A stretch of 64,000 nucleotides of DNA from Hyaloscypha bicolor E (taxonomy: Eukaryota; Ascomycota; Leotiomycetes; Helotiales; Hyaloscyphaceae). A program made the position numbers and the translations under genes. The stretch lies in the NCBI RefSeq assembly GCF_002865645.1, contig NW_020194691.1, forward strand, positions 1,178,001 to 1,242,000. The letters are read 5' to 3'. Positions 13,201 through 25,594 of this stretch are shown here, in pieces (within the stretch, counting starts at the first letter, position 1; every line of letters begins with the position of its first letter). The notes under the pieces were generated by a model. That model did not search any database and was not told the origin of the DNA. It saw only the letters and a list, made by a program, of their open reading frames with translations.

Positions 13201-16200
13201 GTCTATTTAAGAGTTTCTAGAAATCAAGTATTTCTTAGAAAATAATCTGGCTAAGGGCTTTATTAAAGCTAGTTAGGCTCCTTTTACTCTACTAGTTCTT
13301 TTTATAAAGAAAGTAAATAGAGGTTTATATTTTTATATTAATTTCCGCTATCTAAATAATATTATTTAAAAGAATTAATATTTCTTTTCCTTTATTAATA
13401 AGACTTTAAATTAATTATCTAAGGCCAAGATCTATACTAAATTAGATATTTACTAAGCTTTCTATTATATAGTTATAAATCCGGATTCTCAGGAACTAAT
13501 AATATTCCGTACTTACTATAAAGTATATAAATATAATATTCTCTGGGAAGGCCTTATAAATAGCCCGGCTATATATTAATACTATATAAATAATATACTT
13601 TTTAAGTATCTAGATAACTTTTATATAATATACCTTAATAATATTCTTATTTACTTAGAGAACCTAGTAAAATACGAATAGTATATATAAAAAGTACTAG
13701 ATTACTTATATCTTGCCGGCCTTTAAATAGATATTAAGAAATCGGAATTTAAAGTTATATATATAAAGTACTTAGGCTTTATTATCTCTATATCTAGTAT
13801 TAAAGTAGATCCTAATAAAGTCGAAGTAATATATAACTAGTAATCTCTAAAGATAATTAAGGATATATAGTTCTTCCTTAGCTTCTATAACTTTTATAAA
13901 TATTTTATTAGAAAGTATAAACGGATTACTAGATCTCTTATCTTATTTATAAAAAAAAAAATTTCCTTTAAGTAATCCGAGTAATATCGAGAGGCTTTTA
14001 CTTATCTAAAGAAAGCTATAATTTCTATCCTGGTTTTATAATACTATAATCTAGATCTGCCTATAATAATAGAAATAAATATATCTAAAAAAGTAATTAC
14101 AAGCCTACTTTTTTAATAAGACCTAGAAATAGGCCTTTAGTATCCTATAGCTTATTTTTCCAAAACCATACTCCTAGTAAAGCTTAATTATAATATATAT
14201 AATAAGGAAATACTTATTATAGTTCGAGTACTAGAGGAATAGAAAGCTAAGCTAGAGGGTCTTTAGGATATTCTTTTTAAGGCCTATTCTAATTATTATA
14301 TCTTGGAATATTTTATAATTATTAAAAAGCTCTTTTCTTAATAAGCTAGATAAACTAAGCTCTTATCCTACTATTATTTCAAGCTTATATATTATTCTAG
14401 AAAATCGAATAAGTAAGTAAATACTTTATTATAAAGATAAGACAAAATAGATACTTAGGACTAAATTAAGGAAAAGCTATAAACTCAAGTATTTCTCTCT
14501 AAAAATAAGATTAATCCGGAGATTATCTATAACTTATAGCTCGTAATAATACTTTATAAAGTCGGCTTACTTAATCCGGAATTCGGCTCTAAAAACTAAA
14601 TATATACTAAAGATTTTCCGGAAAAGAATATTCTTATTAGAGATATAATTTCCCTAGAAAAAAGTATTCTCTTAGAAGCTTTACTAGTAAACTCTGCTAT
14701 AGTAGCTTCTATAGAAGTATTATTAGAGGCTCCTGCCAAGTATAGTAGTTTATAACTTATAAATAAGATCCTATAAGATAATTATATATTACTAGATCTA
14801 GAAAAGCTATATATAATAGCCTAAGCTAAAAGTAATATCTAGATACTATAAAACGGCCTTCTTTTATACTATAAAAGACTTTATATTACAGAAAACGAAA
14901 TAATCCCCGGACTACTTTTACGAATTACCCTAATTCATAAAGTATATAATAAATTCCTTTCTAGATATCCTGGATATATAAAGCTCTATTAGCTATTAAA
15001 AAAGCAATATTCCTAGCTATCTATAGGTAAGAATATTAATTAATACTATAGTAATTACTATATTTATAGAAGATTATATATACCTAGAAATAAGAAGCCT
15101 AGTTTACTATATCCCTTTCTAGTTCCTAATTACCTCTAGTAATATATTACTATAGACTTTAAAAGCTATCCAGAAAGCAAATCGGGCTATAATATAGTTA
15201 CTATATTTATAGATTACTTATCTAAATGCCTAATTATAATTCCTGTACGAGATATAATTATAGCCAAGTAATTAGTATTTCTATTTTTACTTTATATAAT
15301 ATACTAAGTAAGTATTCCAGAAATAATTATATTAGATCAGGAACCCTAATTTATATCCGATTTTTAAAGTGAATTCTATACGAGAATTAGTATAAAGCTT
15401 AAGCTCTCTATAACTAATTATCTCTAAATAAATAAATAAACGAAGATTATTAATTAGTACTTTAATTAGAGATTACGCCTGTATATTAACTATTACTAGA
15501 ATAACTAAAATAAATAGGTTACTATAATTAATTATTAATAAGCCTCTCTTTAGTATAAAACTATTAGCTAGTCTCTATTTATAACTAAAAAGGGCTATAA
15601 GCCTTGTATTTCTCTAAACTAGAACTTTTCTATTAAAGCTAACTTACTTAAAGAGAAACTAAATAGGAATAAAGCTAAAGTATTAGTAAATTAATTATAT
15701 AAATTATAATAACTTGCCTAAGGCTATATAAAGCAAGTATAGAAATAATATATAATATAAGCTAATAAATACTGCCGTCTAATTAATTTTAAAGTAGGAG
15801 ATAAAGTATGAGTTATTATAAAGTACTAGAAATCCGATTATTCGAGCCGGAAGCTAGGGAACTAAATAAAGGGCCTATTTAAGATTCTAGAATAGTATAG
15901 CTACTCGTTTTTCCTGAAATTACTAGAAACTATAAAGATATACCCAGTTTTTTATATAGAGAAGCTATAAAAAGATTCCCAGAATTCTTTACTAGATTAA
16001 GTAAACCCGGAACTGCCCTTATTAATACTAGAGAATAGCAAATAAAAGTATGGTATTAAACGGGTTATTATAGTCAAGCTAGTAAGAAATAAACTAAAGT
16101 ATAGAATTTAGTAGGTTAGTTAGGATAAAGATCTAGTATAATATCTAGCTTTAGTACTAAGTAATAGTTCCCTGGTTTTATAGAGTTTCTATAATAATAA

Positions 16201-16432
16201 TATTAATATACCAGGACCTCTATAAAACCTATAATACTAGCTAGACTATATAAAAAATAATACTTATCTAGAACTATATAGAAATAATAATAAATTCTCC
16301 TAGGTTATATAATAAAGGTACTGGCCTTTCATATATAATATCTATATCCGAGATACTAGTTTTACTTTAGGAAAGAGTATAGTATGAAATTAGATAGATT
16401 AATGGCTTATATAAAGCTCGGGGACGAGCTTA

Positions 16433-16451
16433 TTATAAAGGGAGGAAGTAA
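16433..16451 (+). other. Polypurine tract of the gypsy element
   Basis: The purine-rich AAAGGGAGGAAGTAA lies directly before the 3' LTR start at 16452, the expected site for plus-strand priming. It helps fix the LTR boundary. Confidence 0.75.
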
Positions 16452-16724
16452 TATTATAATTCCCAGATATCCGGTATCTGAGATACTTTACCAGATACCA
16501 GATGCCTCCTAGGCATACGTGATACGGCCGCCTTACTAGGGAAATATACTTGAAATATACTAGAGATATTTAGAAGGCTAGCCCCTTCGGGACTAGTATA
16601 CTATAGGGTATATATACTTCCTCGCAGCCTCCTATATTCTAGTTTTCCCTTCCTTAGCTTTAAATCGTCTTTATAAGAGACCTTCTACCTTGCTTTCCAA
16701 GCCCTGAATGCCATACCTATAATA
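16452..16724 (+). repeat. 3' LTR of the gypsy element
   Basis: Same 273-bp length as the 5' LTR, aligned end to end without gaps. The two differ at roughly 30 sites, all apparently transitions (for example GCGCACGTGACG against GCATACGTGATA), so the divergence reflects RIP and not age. It is followed by the probable target duplication gataa. Confidence 0.92.
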
Positions 16725-18500
16725 GATAAAGGAAATCAAGAAGATCTATCTAGAAAAGGCCCTAGTAATTACTAAGAATAAAGATAATTAGTTAGATAAG
16801 TAAACTACCTTAAATAATATAGATTGCTTTATTTAATTAGTATATTAGTACTAGTAATAGTATATATAGTAATAGGAATTAGTAAAGAGTAAATAAATAA
16901 AACGAACTAATAACTCAAACTAATCCCTAATTAGATAAATCCTAGCTATATTTTAATATTACCCCGGTAAGTATAATATAAAAAAGTAATATTCCTAGAG
17001 GAAATTAAGTAAATCCTTAGTATAAAGAATATTTCTGGTATTAATTAGCTCGAGGAAATTAAGCAGATCTATATAATAAAGGCTTTATAAGTTATTTAAA
17101 ATAAAAAGACTTAGTAAAGTAAATCGAGATATCTATAACTGGCTATTTACTAACTAAGTTACTGGAATTACAAGCTATAATTAAGGTATCGGGAATTACT
17201 AGAGGCTAAATAGAAGTAATAAATCATAAGCTAAAATTAATCTAAGATAAGAAAGAAGATAAGGAAATAGAAAATAAAGAGATTATAATCTTTATTTAAG
17301 AAGTTTATATATATATTACTCTTATTATAGAAAAGATCTTAAGTAATAATAATAATAATAAGCTCTATATAGAAGTTCTAGAGGCAAATAAGGCTATAGT
17401 AAGCTAGTAGTAAAGCTATTCTAATAAAGAAAATATAATTAACTTAATTAATATAAAGAGAATTAAAGAGATTATAATTAATACCTATTTCTAGGCTATA
17501 AAGTTTAAAAAAGATTCTATTAATTTAAGAATAAAAGACTAGTTTTAAAGTAAAGTATAGGAACTCGCCAAGTTAGTTAATACTAGTACTTATTCTAGTA
17601 CTTAGATATTAAAGCTATTATCTAAAGTACTAAAGCTTCTATTATCTAGTACTAATCCTACTAGTATTATTCCTGCTAGTATTACTTCTACTAGTACTAC
17701 TCCCGCTATTATTATAGCTAGTAGTATTATAAATAATAGTACTAAAATTAGTATAAACTCTTATAAATTAAATAAACTAAATACGGGAAAACCGGGCTTT
17801 ACTAAAAACGGAGAGATAATTATAGGATATAAGTTCAAGTATTTTAGAAAAAATAATAAAAAAGGCCAGGTATATAGCAGGTAACTCTTTATTATAATTA
17901 GACTATAAGCTTGCCCTTATATTAAGGTCCTTTTCTATAAAGACTTTATTAAGAATATAATTAATATATATCTAAGCTATATTTATATAATAGAAATTAG
18001 TAAAAAGTTTAAGAAAGATAAGTTTATTAAGATTCTCTATACTATAGCCGAATTCTATAGACTAGAGCCTTTAAAAGAACCTATAATCTATATCTTATAT
18101 AAGTAGAAAGAAGGAAATCCTATCTAAATATAGTATATAAACTTTTAAGATTAGATAGAAAATAAAAGGGCTATAAATAACTTGCTTTAGAAATATATAG
18201 AATAAGAAAAGAATAAAAGGGCCTAGTTCTATATAGCCTATAGTATTAAGGAAGAACTAGAAAGCCGAGATTAAGTAGAAAATAATTATACTCGTATTTA
18301 TAAGAAAAAGGCTAATATATTTTTAACTAAAGATAAGACCTTCTTATTTATTAGAATATTAGTCTTGCAAGTAATTAAAACTAAAGTATAATTAGTAATT
18401 AAGGTTAAAATATAGCCCGCAAAAATAGAAGTATAAAACAGATTTAATCTAACTAGCTTTCTTTTTATTACTACTTAGTATAAGAAGAAGTATAATTTAA
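16725..18500 (+). pseudogene. RIP-degraded frame downstream of the gypsy element, unrecognised
   Basis: This continues the frame interrupted at 10011 (patch EIKKIYLEKALVITKNKDN just after 16730). Further on there is a Ser/Thr/Pro-rich linker (patches of TSIIPASITSTSTTPA near 17650-17710) and then a charged segment with a KPGFTKNGE-like patch near 17790. TAA/TAG stops are frequent. I cannot say whether all of it belongs to one gene. No family recognised. Confidence 0.4.
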
Positions 18501-19300
18501 AGCTAAATATAGATCCTATAAAGCTAATAAAGCTAATAGCTATATTTAAAATTATTTAAGATATACTTAGCCTATAGCTATTATTCTTTTCTTTTAATTA
18601 GTTCTACTTTTTAGATCTGGAAGCTTTCCTTACTTAATATATGGCCTCTAGGACTTACTTACTATTCTCTTTATTAAATTTGCCTTTCTCTTTTATATTT
18701 ATTTAAGTCTATTATTTTTATAATCTAATTAGTTTTATATTATATTATACTAGAGTATTTTAGATTTAGTACTAATAGCGAGAATATATACTATAAGTAA
18801 TAAATATAGAAGCTTATACTATAATATCTATAGGGTCTTAATAACTCACATTATATCTAATTATATTAATTATTAATACTTTAAGGAAATAAATTATCCT
18901 ATATTTCTATTTACTTCTAAAGTAATTTGCAAAGAAAGCCAGAGTACTTATAGAATATCTAGAGTAAAGATACTTATAATTATTTCTCTATATTATACTT
19001 CCCGCTTCTTATAATTATTATTTCCGGTAAGAATTAGCTATAGATCCGTTTACCTTAAGAGTCAAGTTATTCTTAGTACTTTACTTATTCTATAAATATC
19101 TAATTAGTATTCTACTATATCTTAGTAGGGTTTATTATATACGAAAAGAACATATATATTAAGATAAGTATATACTTATAAATATGCTTTTCTTTACTAG
19201 TTTTCCTGGTTCTTAGGTTTATAGCTAGGTTCATATATTATAACTAGTAGTAGCATTATTACTACTAGTTCTATTAATTAATACTATGAGATATAAAAGC
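18501..19300. other. AT-rich RIP-degraded stretch
   Basis: TpA-rich sequence in which I could not follow a convincing frame, LTR or terminal inverted repeat. Confidence 0.45.
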
Positions 19301-20778
19301 GTTTAAGGAATCTGTATTTGTATTAGAAGGCCTATTTTTTAATTCAGGAAAATAGTATTAAGAGATTAAGTAAGAATTATTAAGAAGAATCCCAAATAGG
19401 GCGGGGAAAATTATTAATCTAACCTAAAAAGGCTAGCTTATGGCTATGTAAATTCTTTTTCTAAATATGACCGCGCTCCCAGAACCCAATAATTCGCAAA
19501 GGTTACGGGAGACTTACTTGGCTCCGGATTACTAGGTCTAAAATACTTCGAGAAGGCTCGGAGAAGCCACGGTATAGGCAATTACAATATTAGAACTTGT
19601 CCCTGGCAATTCTTACCTAATAAGCTATATGTTTCTTATTAGATTCAAAAATGCCCTTTTTATAATATATAATAAAAGAGAAGCCCGTTTTCCTTCTTAA
19701 TCTCACGTAATAAGGTATAATATATAGTTACTATCCCAGGTAGGGTAATTAAAGCCAAGATAATTAAAGCCAAGGGGTTTATGAATTAAGGGATTCGGGT
19801 TAAAACCCGTCTGTTCTTAAGACCTATATAATCTCAAGACCTATATAGTCTTAAGAATATCCTTTCAAGACTACTATACTCTCAAGACAAGGTTCTTAAA
19901 ACCATATAAGTCTTAAGATCATATAGGTCTTAAGAATAAACGGTTTCAGCACGTGACTAGACTAGTACAAAATACTTAAGCTACTTATAACAAGTCAATC
20001 CCCTGCAGATTACATCCTCGTTTTAGCCTAAGGGGTAATCAAGCACCCGAGTAAAAGGGGTCGTATTACGGATAGCTGGTACGTAATGTGTACGGCTTGG
20101 ATATAGGTAAAGGCTAAGATTCCGACTTTTTTTTTATTTTTTATTACATATCGCAAATCATACGAGATTCTCACTAATACTACTAATATATTGCAAGTTT
20201 TATTATATATAGCAAGAGGGCAATTACAGGAGAAAGCGCTACCTATTAGATAGAAAGTACTATAAGTATGGCTATAGTAGCGATGTGTAACAGAAGCCCT
20301 TCCAGTTAATAGTGACTGCCTTATAAGAAGAAAGAGTCAAATCTAGACGGAATCTGAAAATTTTAAATAATCTTTAATATATTAACTACTAATATCTGGA
20401 CATAGAAGTGAGAGGTATGGGAATAGCTTTAGTAGAGGAGTCAATGCTATAACGAGAGACTTAGTGAGGGCAATAGTAATAATAATAGGATTATATTTAA
20501 TATATAGAGCCCATTTGAGCCCCCTCTAGTAGACTAGTAGGGCAGAATTCGTTAGGGAACAAGCGTATATACGGAAGGGAGTTTTATATCGCGTTCTAGA
20601 AAAGATTATTATGGCCTGAGGAATAAATACCAGTTATATGACCTCAAAAGTTCTTTGAAGATACGGAATACATTTGTAATATAAAGCATATAAATATTAA
20701 AAGACGAAATAACGAGAAATCAAAGCACTTATATATATAACTCAATCTAACTATCCAATTCTCAAAATATAGCCTTAG
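19301..20778. other. Mixed-composition spacer downstream of the AAA-ATPase pseudogene
   Basis: Less degraded than its flanks and without a coding frame. It holds a direct repeat of ATAATTAAAGCCAAG-like words near 19747-19776, the palindrome CGGGTTAAAACCCG near 19797-19810, and a cluster of TCTTAAGACCTATATA-type words listed separately. A poly-T run lies near 20129-20146. Confidence 0.4.
19811..19935. repeat. Cluster of TCTTAAGA / CCTATATA words with inverted ends
   Basis: Within about 125 bp the words TCTTAAG or TCTCAAG recur at least six times, several followed by ACCTATATA. The left end (TTCTTAAGACCTATATA) and right end (TATATAGGTCTTAAGAA-like) are inverted copies, so the block could fold into a hairpin. 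Function unknown. It could be a decayed tandem array or the remains of a short inverted-repeat element. Confidence 0.5.
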
Positions 20779-23390
20779 TTAGAAATAACCGTTTATAGCC
20801 TCCTTTGGCCCTGCGCCCTTGAAATCGCCTTCGAAATCCTCGCATGCCTTAATAGCCACGTCTAGATAAGACATAGCTACTTGGCATCCTTCTTAAGTAG
20901 CCAAAGCATGAGCTATAAATACTAAGTTTTTAATCTAAAAAGATATGGTAATTAGTTTACTTCTCGATTATATAAAGAACAAACCTACCTCGCAACTATT
21001 ATGCTCCTTTCATACCCAATTATTAAAGGCATTACGGCTATAAGTTAGCGCTCCCTAAGGTATAGCTACCTTTTTTAGAAAATCTTGCCAGATACTAGTT
21101 CGCTACTCTAGATTTAAATTATTATACTTTAGTTTAAAATAGATCCTACTAGTAATAGTATTATTAATTTACTCTACTTTATTAGTAGTAAGAAATATTA
21201 TTTCTTAATAGTATTCTAAGGTCTATAAGAATATATAGACCAGAGTATTTTAATAGATATCTTGGGCTAAGTACTATTCGAGAAGTATATCCGCCTTATC
21301 TAGGAAAAGAACCGCCTTTTATTAAGAAGTATACTTAAAAATATACGGAAATCGCTCTTTAACCGCCTCTACTATTATACCGAGCTCACTAGCAGAGACT
21401 AGTATAAGTAGTCTCTAAAGATATTTGGTAAGTAACTTAGCTATTAAGATCTTCCCTATACCTAGTAGTCTACTAATATAATATATTAGCAGAATTACAA
21501 CGAAAATAGAGACTAGATACTATACTATAAAAGAATACTAAACTCTTACCCTTTTCCTTCTATAATATTATTAAAGGCATTAGTTAATACACGCTTAATA
21601 TAGGCTTCGGAAAAAGCTTATATAACCTTTTTCTTCTTTTCGGGAATATAAAGGTTATTTAATACCGCCTGTTTCTAGTTAATTTCTTTAATATTAGTAA
21701 CTACTAACTCTGCTATATTAATATATTAGCTAAGGAGAAAATGTTATAATAATAGAAAAGGATTAAATACTTACTCTATCTTCTATTACCTAAGCTAAAC
21801 CCAGGAATAGTTAGACTATAAATAAGCAAGTCGTTTCCCTTTATTTCTAATAGATCTATTTTATTACCCTTAGCCAGGAATGACTTCTTTTTAGTAATTT
21901 CATTAAGATTAATAAAGATCTAGCTAGCTAATAAGTCCATATTAGATTCCTTAATACTCGGTCTAGTATAGTTCGGGTTCTTTTTTCGAAAATAAGCCGC
22001 ATTAATTATAACTCGGCTTTTAATAAAAATTTTAATAACCTGTTCTTTCTCGATATAAAATACCTTGCCTTTATACTCGCAGAGATAGATATCTATTATA
22101 GACAGAAATTTCCGACCGTATTTAGTAAGATGGGCCCTTATATACTTTTTGCCTAGGTAATATTTGAGAGGAAATACCTCTAGAGTAATAATCTATTTTG
22201 TCCTATAGAATTTCTTAATAGTATACTTACTTAAGGTTTCCCCAAATACTTTCTCATTAGAATCCAAATAGCGAGCTTTAATATAGAAGTATTATATCTT
22301 ACTCTTTATTATTTTCTCTTTCCCGAATTCATATCTAATATATCTTAGCTAGCTAGTACCGAAATATTTAGTATATACAAGAGTATTTGGCTTAAAGAGT
22401 ATTTATAGAAGGTTATACGTAATTTGATATTTCTCGAGAAATAGGCCAAGGCACTTGGTAGTCGAAGCATAAGCTATCCTAATAAAATCTAGTAATAAAT
22501 CCAGATACTCAAGGATAGAATAATCGAGGGCTATACTAGGGTTTTGGCGGCACTTCTCTAGATTAGACAAGTAATAGTAGAGTAGGCTTTGCTTTACTTA
22601 TATTTAGTTAGTAGACGCTCTAGCCTCTGGTATTTGAGTGCTCGGGGCGGCTCTAGACTTACCAAAGGCTTCTCTTTATAGAGGCAGATCCCCTGGATAT
22701 CTTGCAGGACCTCCCGGAGGACGTCCCATAAGCCCGAAAACTTAATATTTATATATTAGATCTAATTCTTAGTCTCTTTATCTAGACTACTATTAGGAGC
22801 AGAGGTTGGAATAGAGGCTAGAATACTTACTAATACGTATGCGAATAATAAAGATATAGTAATTAAGTTTATTTACTTTATTAGGTGCTATTAATAATTC
22901 CACGACTTTATACTTGTACTTCTTTTTATCCTAGCTATATGGTATTAGTACTAGCAAGGTTAGATTATAGTCCGGTATATATATATACTTCGTTAACTTT
23001 CTTAAATTCCAGCATTAAAGCTCGCGCTTTTAGTTCCTCGGGTTTAACTTTGTCTTTAGCGGCAGGCGGAGGAGGCGGCTCCTGCTTAGTACTAAGAGAC
23101 TTGAGAATATCCAAGAACTATTAGACATGCTTAATAGTCACAATCTGTGCTAGTGACTGGTTTGCCAGAAACGCAAGAATGGGAATCGGCGAATAGTAAT
23201 CGGTTGAATTCGCCTCTAAAAGATCCTTAGGGGGCGTATGGGAGCAGGTGCACTTCGCGGTATGCGTAGAGGCCATCTGCGTGTCCGTGACCGCTTTGGC
23301 CAATTCTTGAGCATTGCTCAAGGTAATAAAACGCTTGGACGGTAATAGATTTGGGCTGCTTGGTGGGGCGGTTGGCTGTGCCAAGGCCAA
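20779..23390 (-). pseudogene. AAA-ATPase pseudogene of the fungal DUF7025-AAA type
   Basis: The frame starts at ATG 23390. A clean 89-codon N-terminal part runs to two adjacent stops at about 23121-23126 (Gln-Gln expected), then continues in the same frame with a PPPPPAAKDKVKPEELKARA patch. The middle (about 22000-22450) matches the DUF7025-type region as I know it. The AAA module follows: a degenerate P-loop (LLGIGKILIAKLL, about 21430-21465), Walker B LFLDKADILLE near 21280-21316 with the catalytic Glu as Lys, then LEYY and FLTTNKVE. A probable intron lies near 20940-20995 (GTAGGT...TTTAG), and the last exon ends at TAA 20779-20781. Such ATPases are multi-copy in many Pezizomycotina and their role is unclear. 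RIP has destroyed this copy. Confidence 0.8.
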
Positions 23391-23499
23391 GGGAGTTTGA
23401 ATAACTATCTCCGTTAGGACTTCCGTTGCTAAAGATTCCTTATCTCACCTAAATGGATCGTTAGCAAAGTTTGATTTACACTCCGTTTGAGGCATACTA

Positions 23500-24850
23500 A
23501 CTTGGAATCTCGTACTATCTCAGGCTAAGCATCTTTAGGCTTGGCATCTTTAGGCTTAGTATTTTCAGGCTTGGTATCTTTAGGCTTGGTATCTTCGGAT
23601 ATTAACTGCTTTGACTTTATTCCAATGGACTTCGAGGTAAGTTGCTCGAGATTAGTAATAGCTTCCTTCGGTAATTTCCTATATTCTAGAAGAAACGAGA
23701 AAATTTTAGCTAGGCTGAATTTCAGCTCCGGTATATTACTAGCAAACTCTTTTGCTAACTGCTTAACTCTCTCGGCCTCTTTCCTCTGACTTACTACGGC
23801 TTTATAGATCTTTGTATTATCTCCTAATTAAGTATTCTCGGGAAGAGCAACGTTCTCTTATACGGGCTTAAAGACAAGACAGAAGAGATTAGCCGTTATT
23901 TTATTATTAGCGAGCCCAAGCTCGACCTTTTTGTCTATACGGCCAGGTTATATAAGTACTTTGTCAAGATATATAATATAATTAGTAGTTATAATCAGGA
24001 TTTGGCTTTCTTATAATCCTATACTATTAATAATATTTAAGAGAGTAAATAAAGATACCTTTCTAGAGGCAGATTTACTCTATTAAGAGAGAGAGCCAGT
24101 TATGATCTGGCGAGAGTTCCCGGTATTAGTATCTTGATTCAAACTAATAGTATTAATATTTTCTAAAAGAATAATACAGTGACTTGGAAGCTTGGCGAAT
24201 AGGCTCTTTAGGCTGGCTTTATTAATTTCAGAAAGGCAAAGAATATAGATATTTAAACTAAAATAACTAGTAATAGCCGAGCTCAAACTCGATTTTCTAG
24301 TTCCAGGAGGTCCGTATAGCAAGTAATCCCGTCGGTAGGGAATATTATAATTGGAATACTACTATTAGAATATTAGGGTAAGGAAGTCCCTAATATCTTC
24401 TAGTAGCTCTTTTTTTTTACTCTTATTAAGAATAATAGTCGAGGTACGTCTTATTTTTAATACTATAAACCTCGTCCAGGTACTATCTTAGTACTCGTAA
24501 AGACAGGTTTGATCCTGAATAAGCTTTATATACTCGGTATAGTACTTATTAAGTAGTTTCCTAAGAATTTGCAGAGATCTGCCAAAGCAGGAAATAGAAA
24601 TATCCTCTCGATTACGGAATTCTCTAGCTTGAAAATAATACCGGAATATAAGCTAATAGCCCTTATACCATATGAAAAAGAATCTATTCCAGGATATATA
24701 ATACAGAGTCTTTTTATTTATATCTCCGCTATTTGAATAATTATTTCTCGACCAGTTTAATAATAAGGCCAAGTCGGTAGTAATAAGGGAAGAGAAAGCG
24801 TTCTGGGCAAAGCTCTGAGAAGATATTCATAATATAAGTATATTATATGC
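23500..24850 (-). pseudogene. BCS1-like AAA-ATPase pseudogene
   Basis: The minus-strand frame shows the fungal BCS1-like order. It opens with a weak BCS1_N-like stretch, a W-FFF-WYKGY patch and EDISISCFGRS. A CLYEY and STIIL stretch, KKELLEDIRDFL, NIPYRRDYLLYGPPGT and Walker A GPPGTRKSS (about 24286-24313, Gly changed to Arg) follow. Walker B is IILLENINTI (about 24149-24178, Asp changed to Asn). Downstream come a decayed LTKYLYNL patch and a FSLAKIFSFLLEYR-like C-terminal patch near 23680-23720. BCS1 family members are mitochondrial inner-membrane AAA chaperones, but fungi have many divergent copies. TAA/TAG stops break the frame throughout. It lies just upstream of, and on the same strand as, the other AAA pseudogene. 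Confidence 0.88.
23521..23602 (-). repeat. 15-bp tandem repeat coding a KPKDT-like tail
   Basis: About five copies of a 15-bp unit (GGCTTGGTATCTTTA on the plus strand). Read on the minus strand in the frame of the BCS1-like pseudogene they give repeats of Lys-Pro-Lys-Asp-Thr/Ala, a low-complexity C-terminal tail. Confidence 0.75.
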
Positions 24851-25594
24851 ATTATTATAATATCGCAAATAAATAGTTAAAGCTACTAATTATTAGAAAG
24901 TGGGTTCTCTTATTCGGATAGAAGGGGGTTCTTATTATAATAAGTCTCTAGTAGTACCCACAAGTATATGCAAATACGTCTGCAAATGAATATAAATAAC
25001 CCAAAGTAATAGAGCAGAGGGGCATAGACTCTCAAGTCGATCCTGAGATACTATTAGATAACGGTAGAAATTCGGGAGAAGCCTGGAACAAAGAAGTCCA
25101 GGATCGAGGCTTTAGCGTCCGAGATTGGTTGAATTGGTAAGGGACCATTCTCAATGTATTTTGCCATTGCCTTGTTCTGTGAGGCGGTAGGATTCAGACG
25201 GAAGAGAGATTGCTTTATATACGTGACAGACAAGATATATACTGGGCAAGAAGGTTTGGAAAGATGATTAAAGAGCTGGATGCTGAGAACGCAGAGGGTA
25301 ATAATAATGAAAACTTCAGAGAAGTTGCTTTAGAAGTTGCTTGAAGCGTTTGAACGCAGAAGGAGGTGGTAATCAAACTTGAGGGGAAATTTCTACCCTT
25401 ATATATTTATTCATCCCTATGCAAATCTTCGAATTGGAATTCTAGTCTATCTTGGGAGACCAACGCCAGAGACATAACGCCGGTTTCCTCATCTGTCCAC
25501 GATTGCAGCAAGATACATTGGCATCTTCCCCAATCGATGTGGCTTATCGATGCATTATGCAGGAAACGTGGGGTCAAGAAACACATTGGAGTAG
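24851..25594. other. Transition from RIPped DNA to normal-composition spacer
   Basis: Composition changes to ordinary near 25000-25100. Open frames here are short, overlap each other on both strands and carry no motif. I see no gene on either strand. Confidence 0.45.

Larger units (their letters stand above)
10012..16724 (+). mobile_element. Complete Ty3/gypsy LTR retrotransposon, inactivated by RIP
   Basis: A 6,713-bp element with two direct LTRs of 273 bp and probable 5-bp target duplications (gatag 10007-10011, gataa 16725-16729). Plus-strand coding order is gag, protease, RT, RNase H, integrase, as in Ty3/gypsy. Near 11964-12008 the CCHC zinc knuckle survives with all four ligands read as Tyr. 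A DTGANSYAF-like protease site reads NTRANSYAF at 12293-12320. The RT YLDDILIY box reads YLNNILIY at 13631-13654. Integrase zinc-binding and core regions lie at about 14960-15070 and 15150-15240 (IDFKSYPESKSG). A polypurine tract precedes the 3' LTR. Nonsense codons throughout make it dead. Confidence 0.93.
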
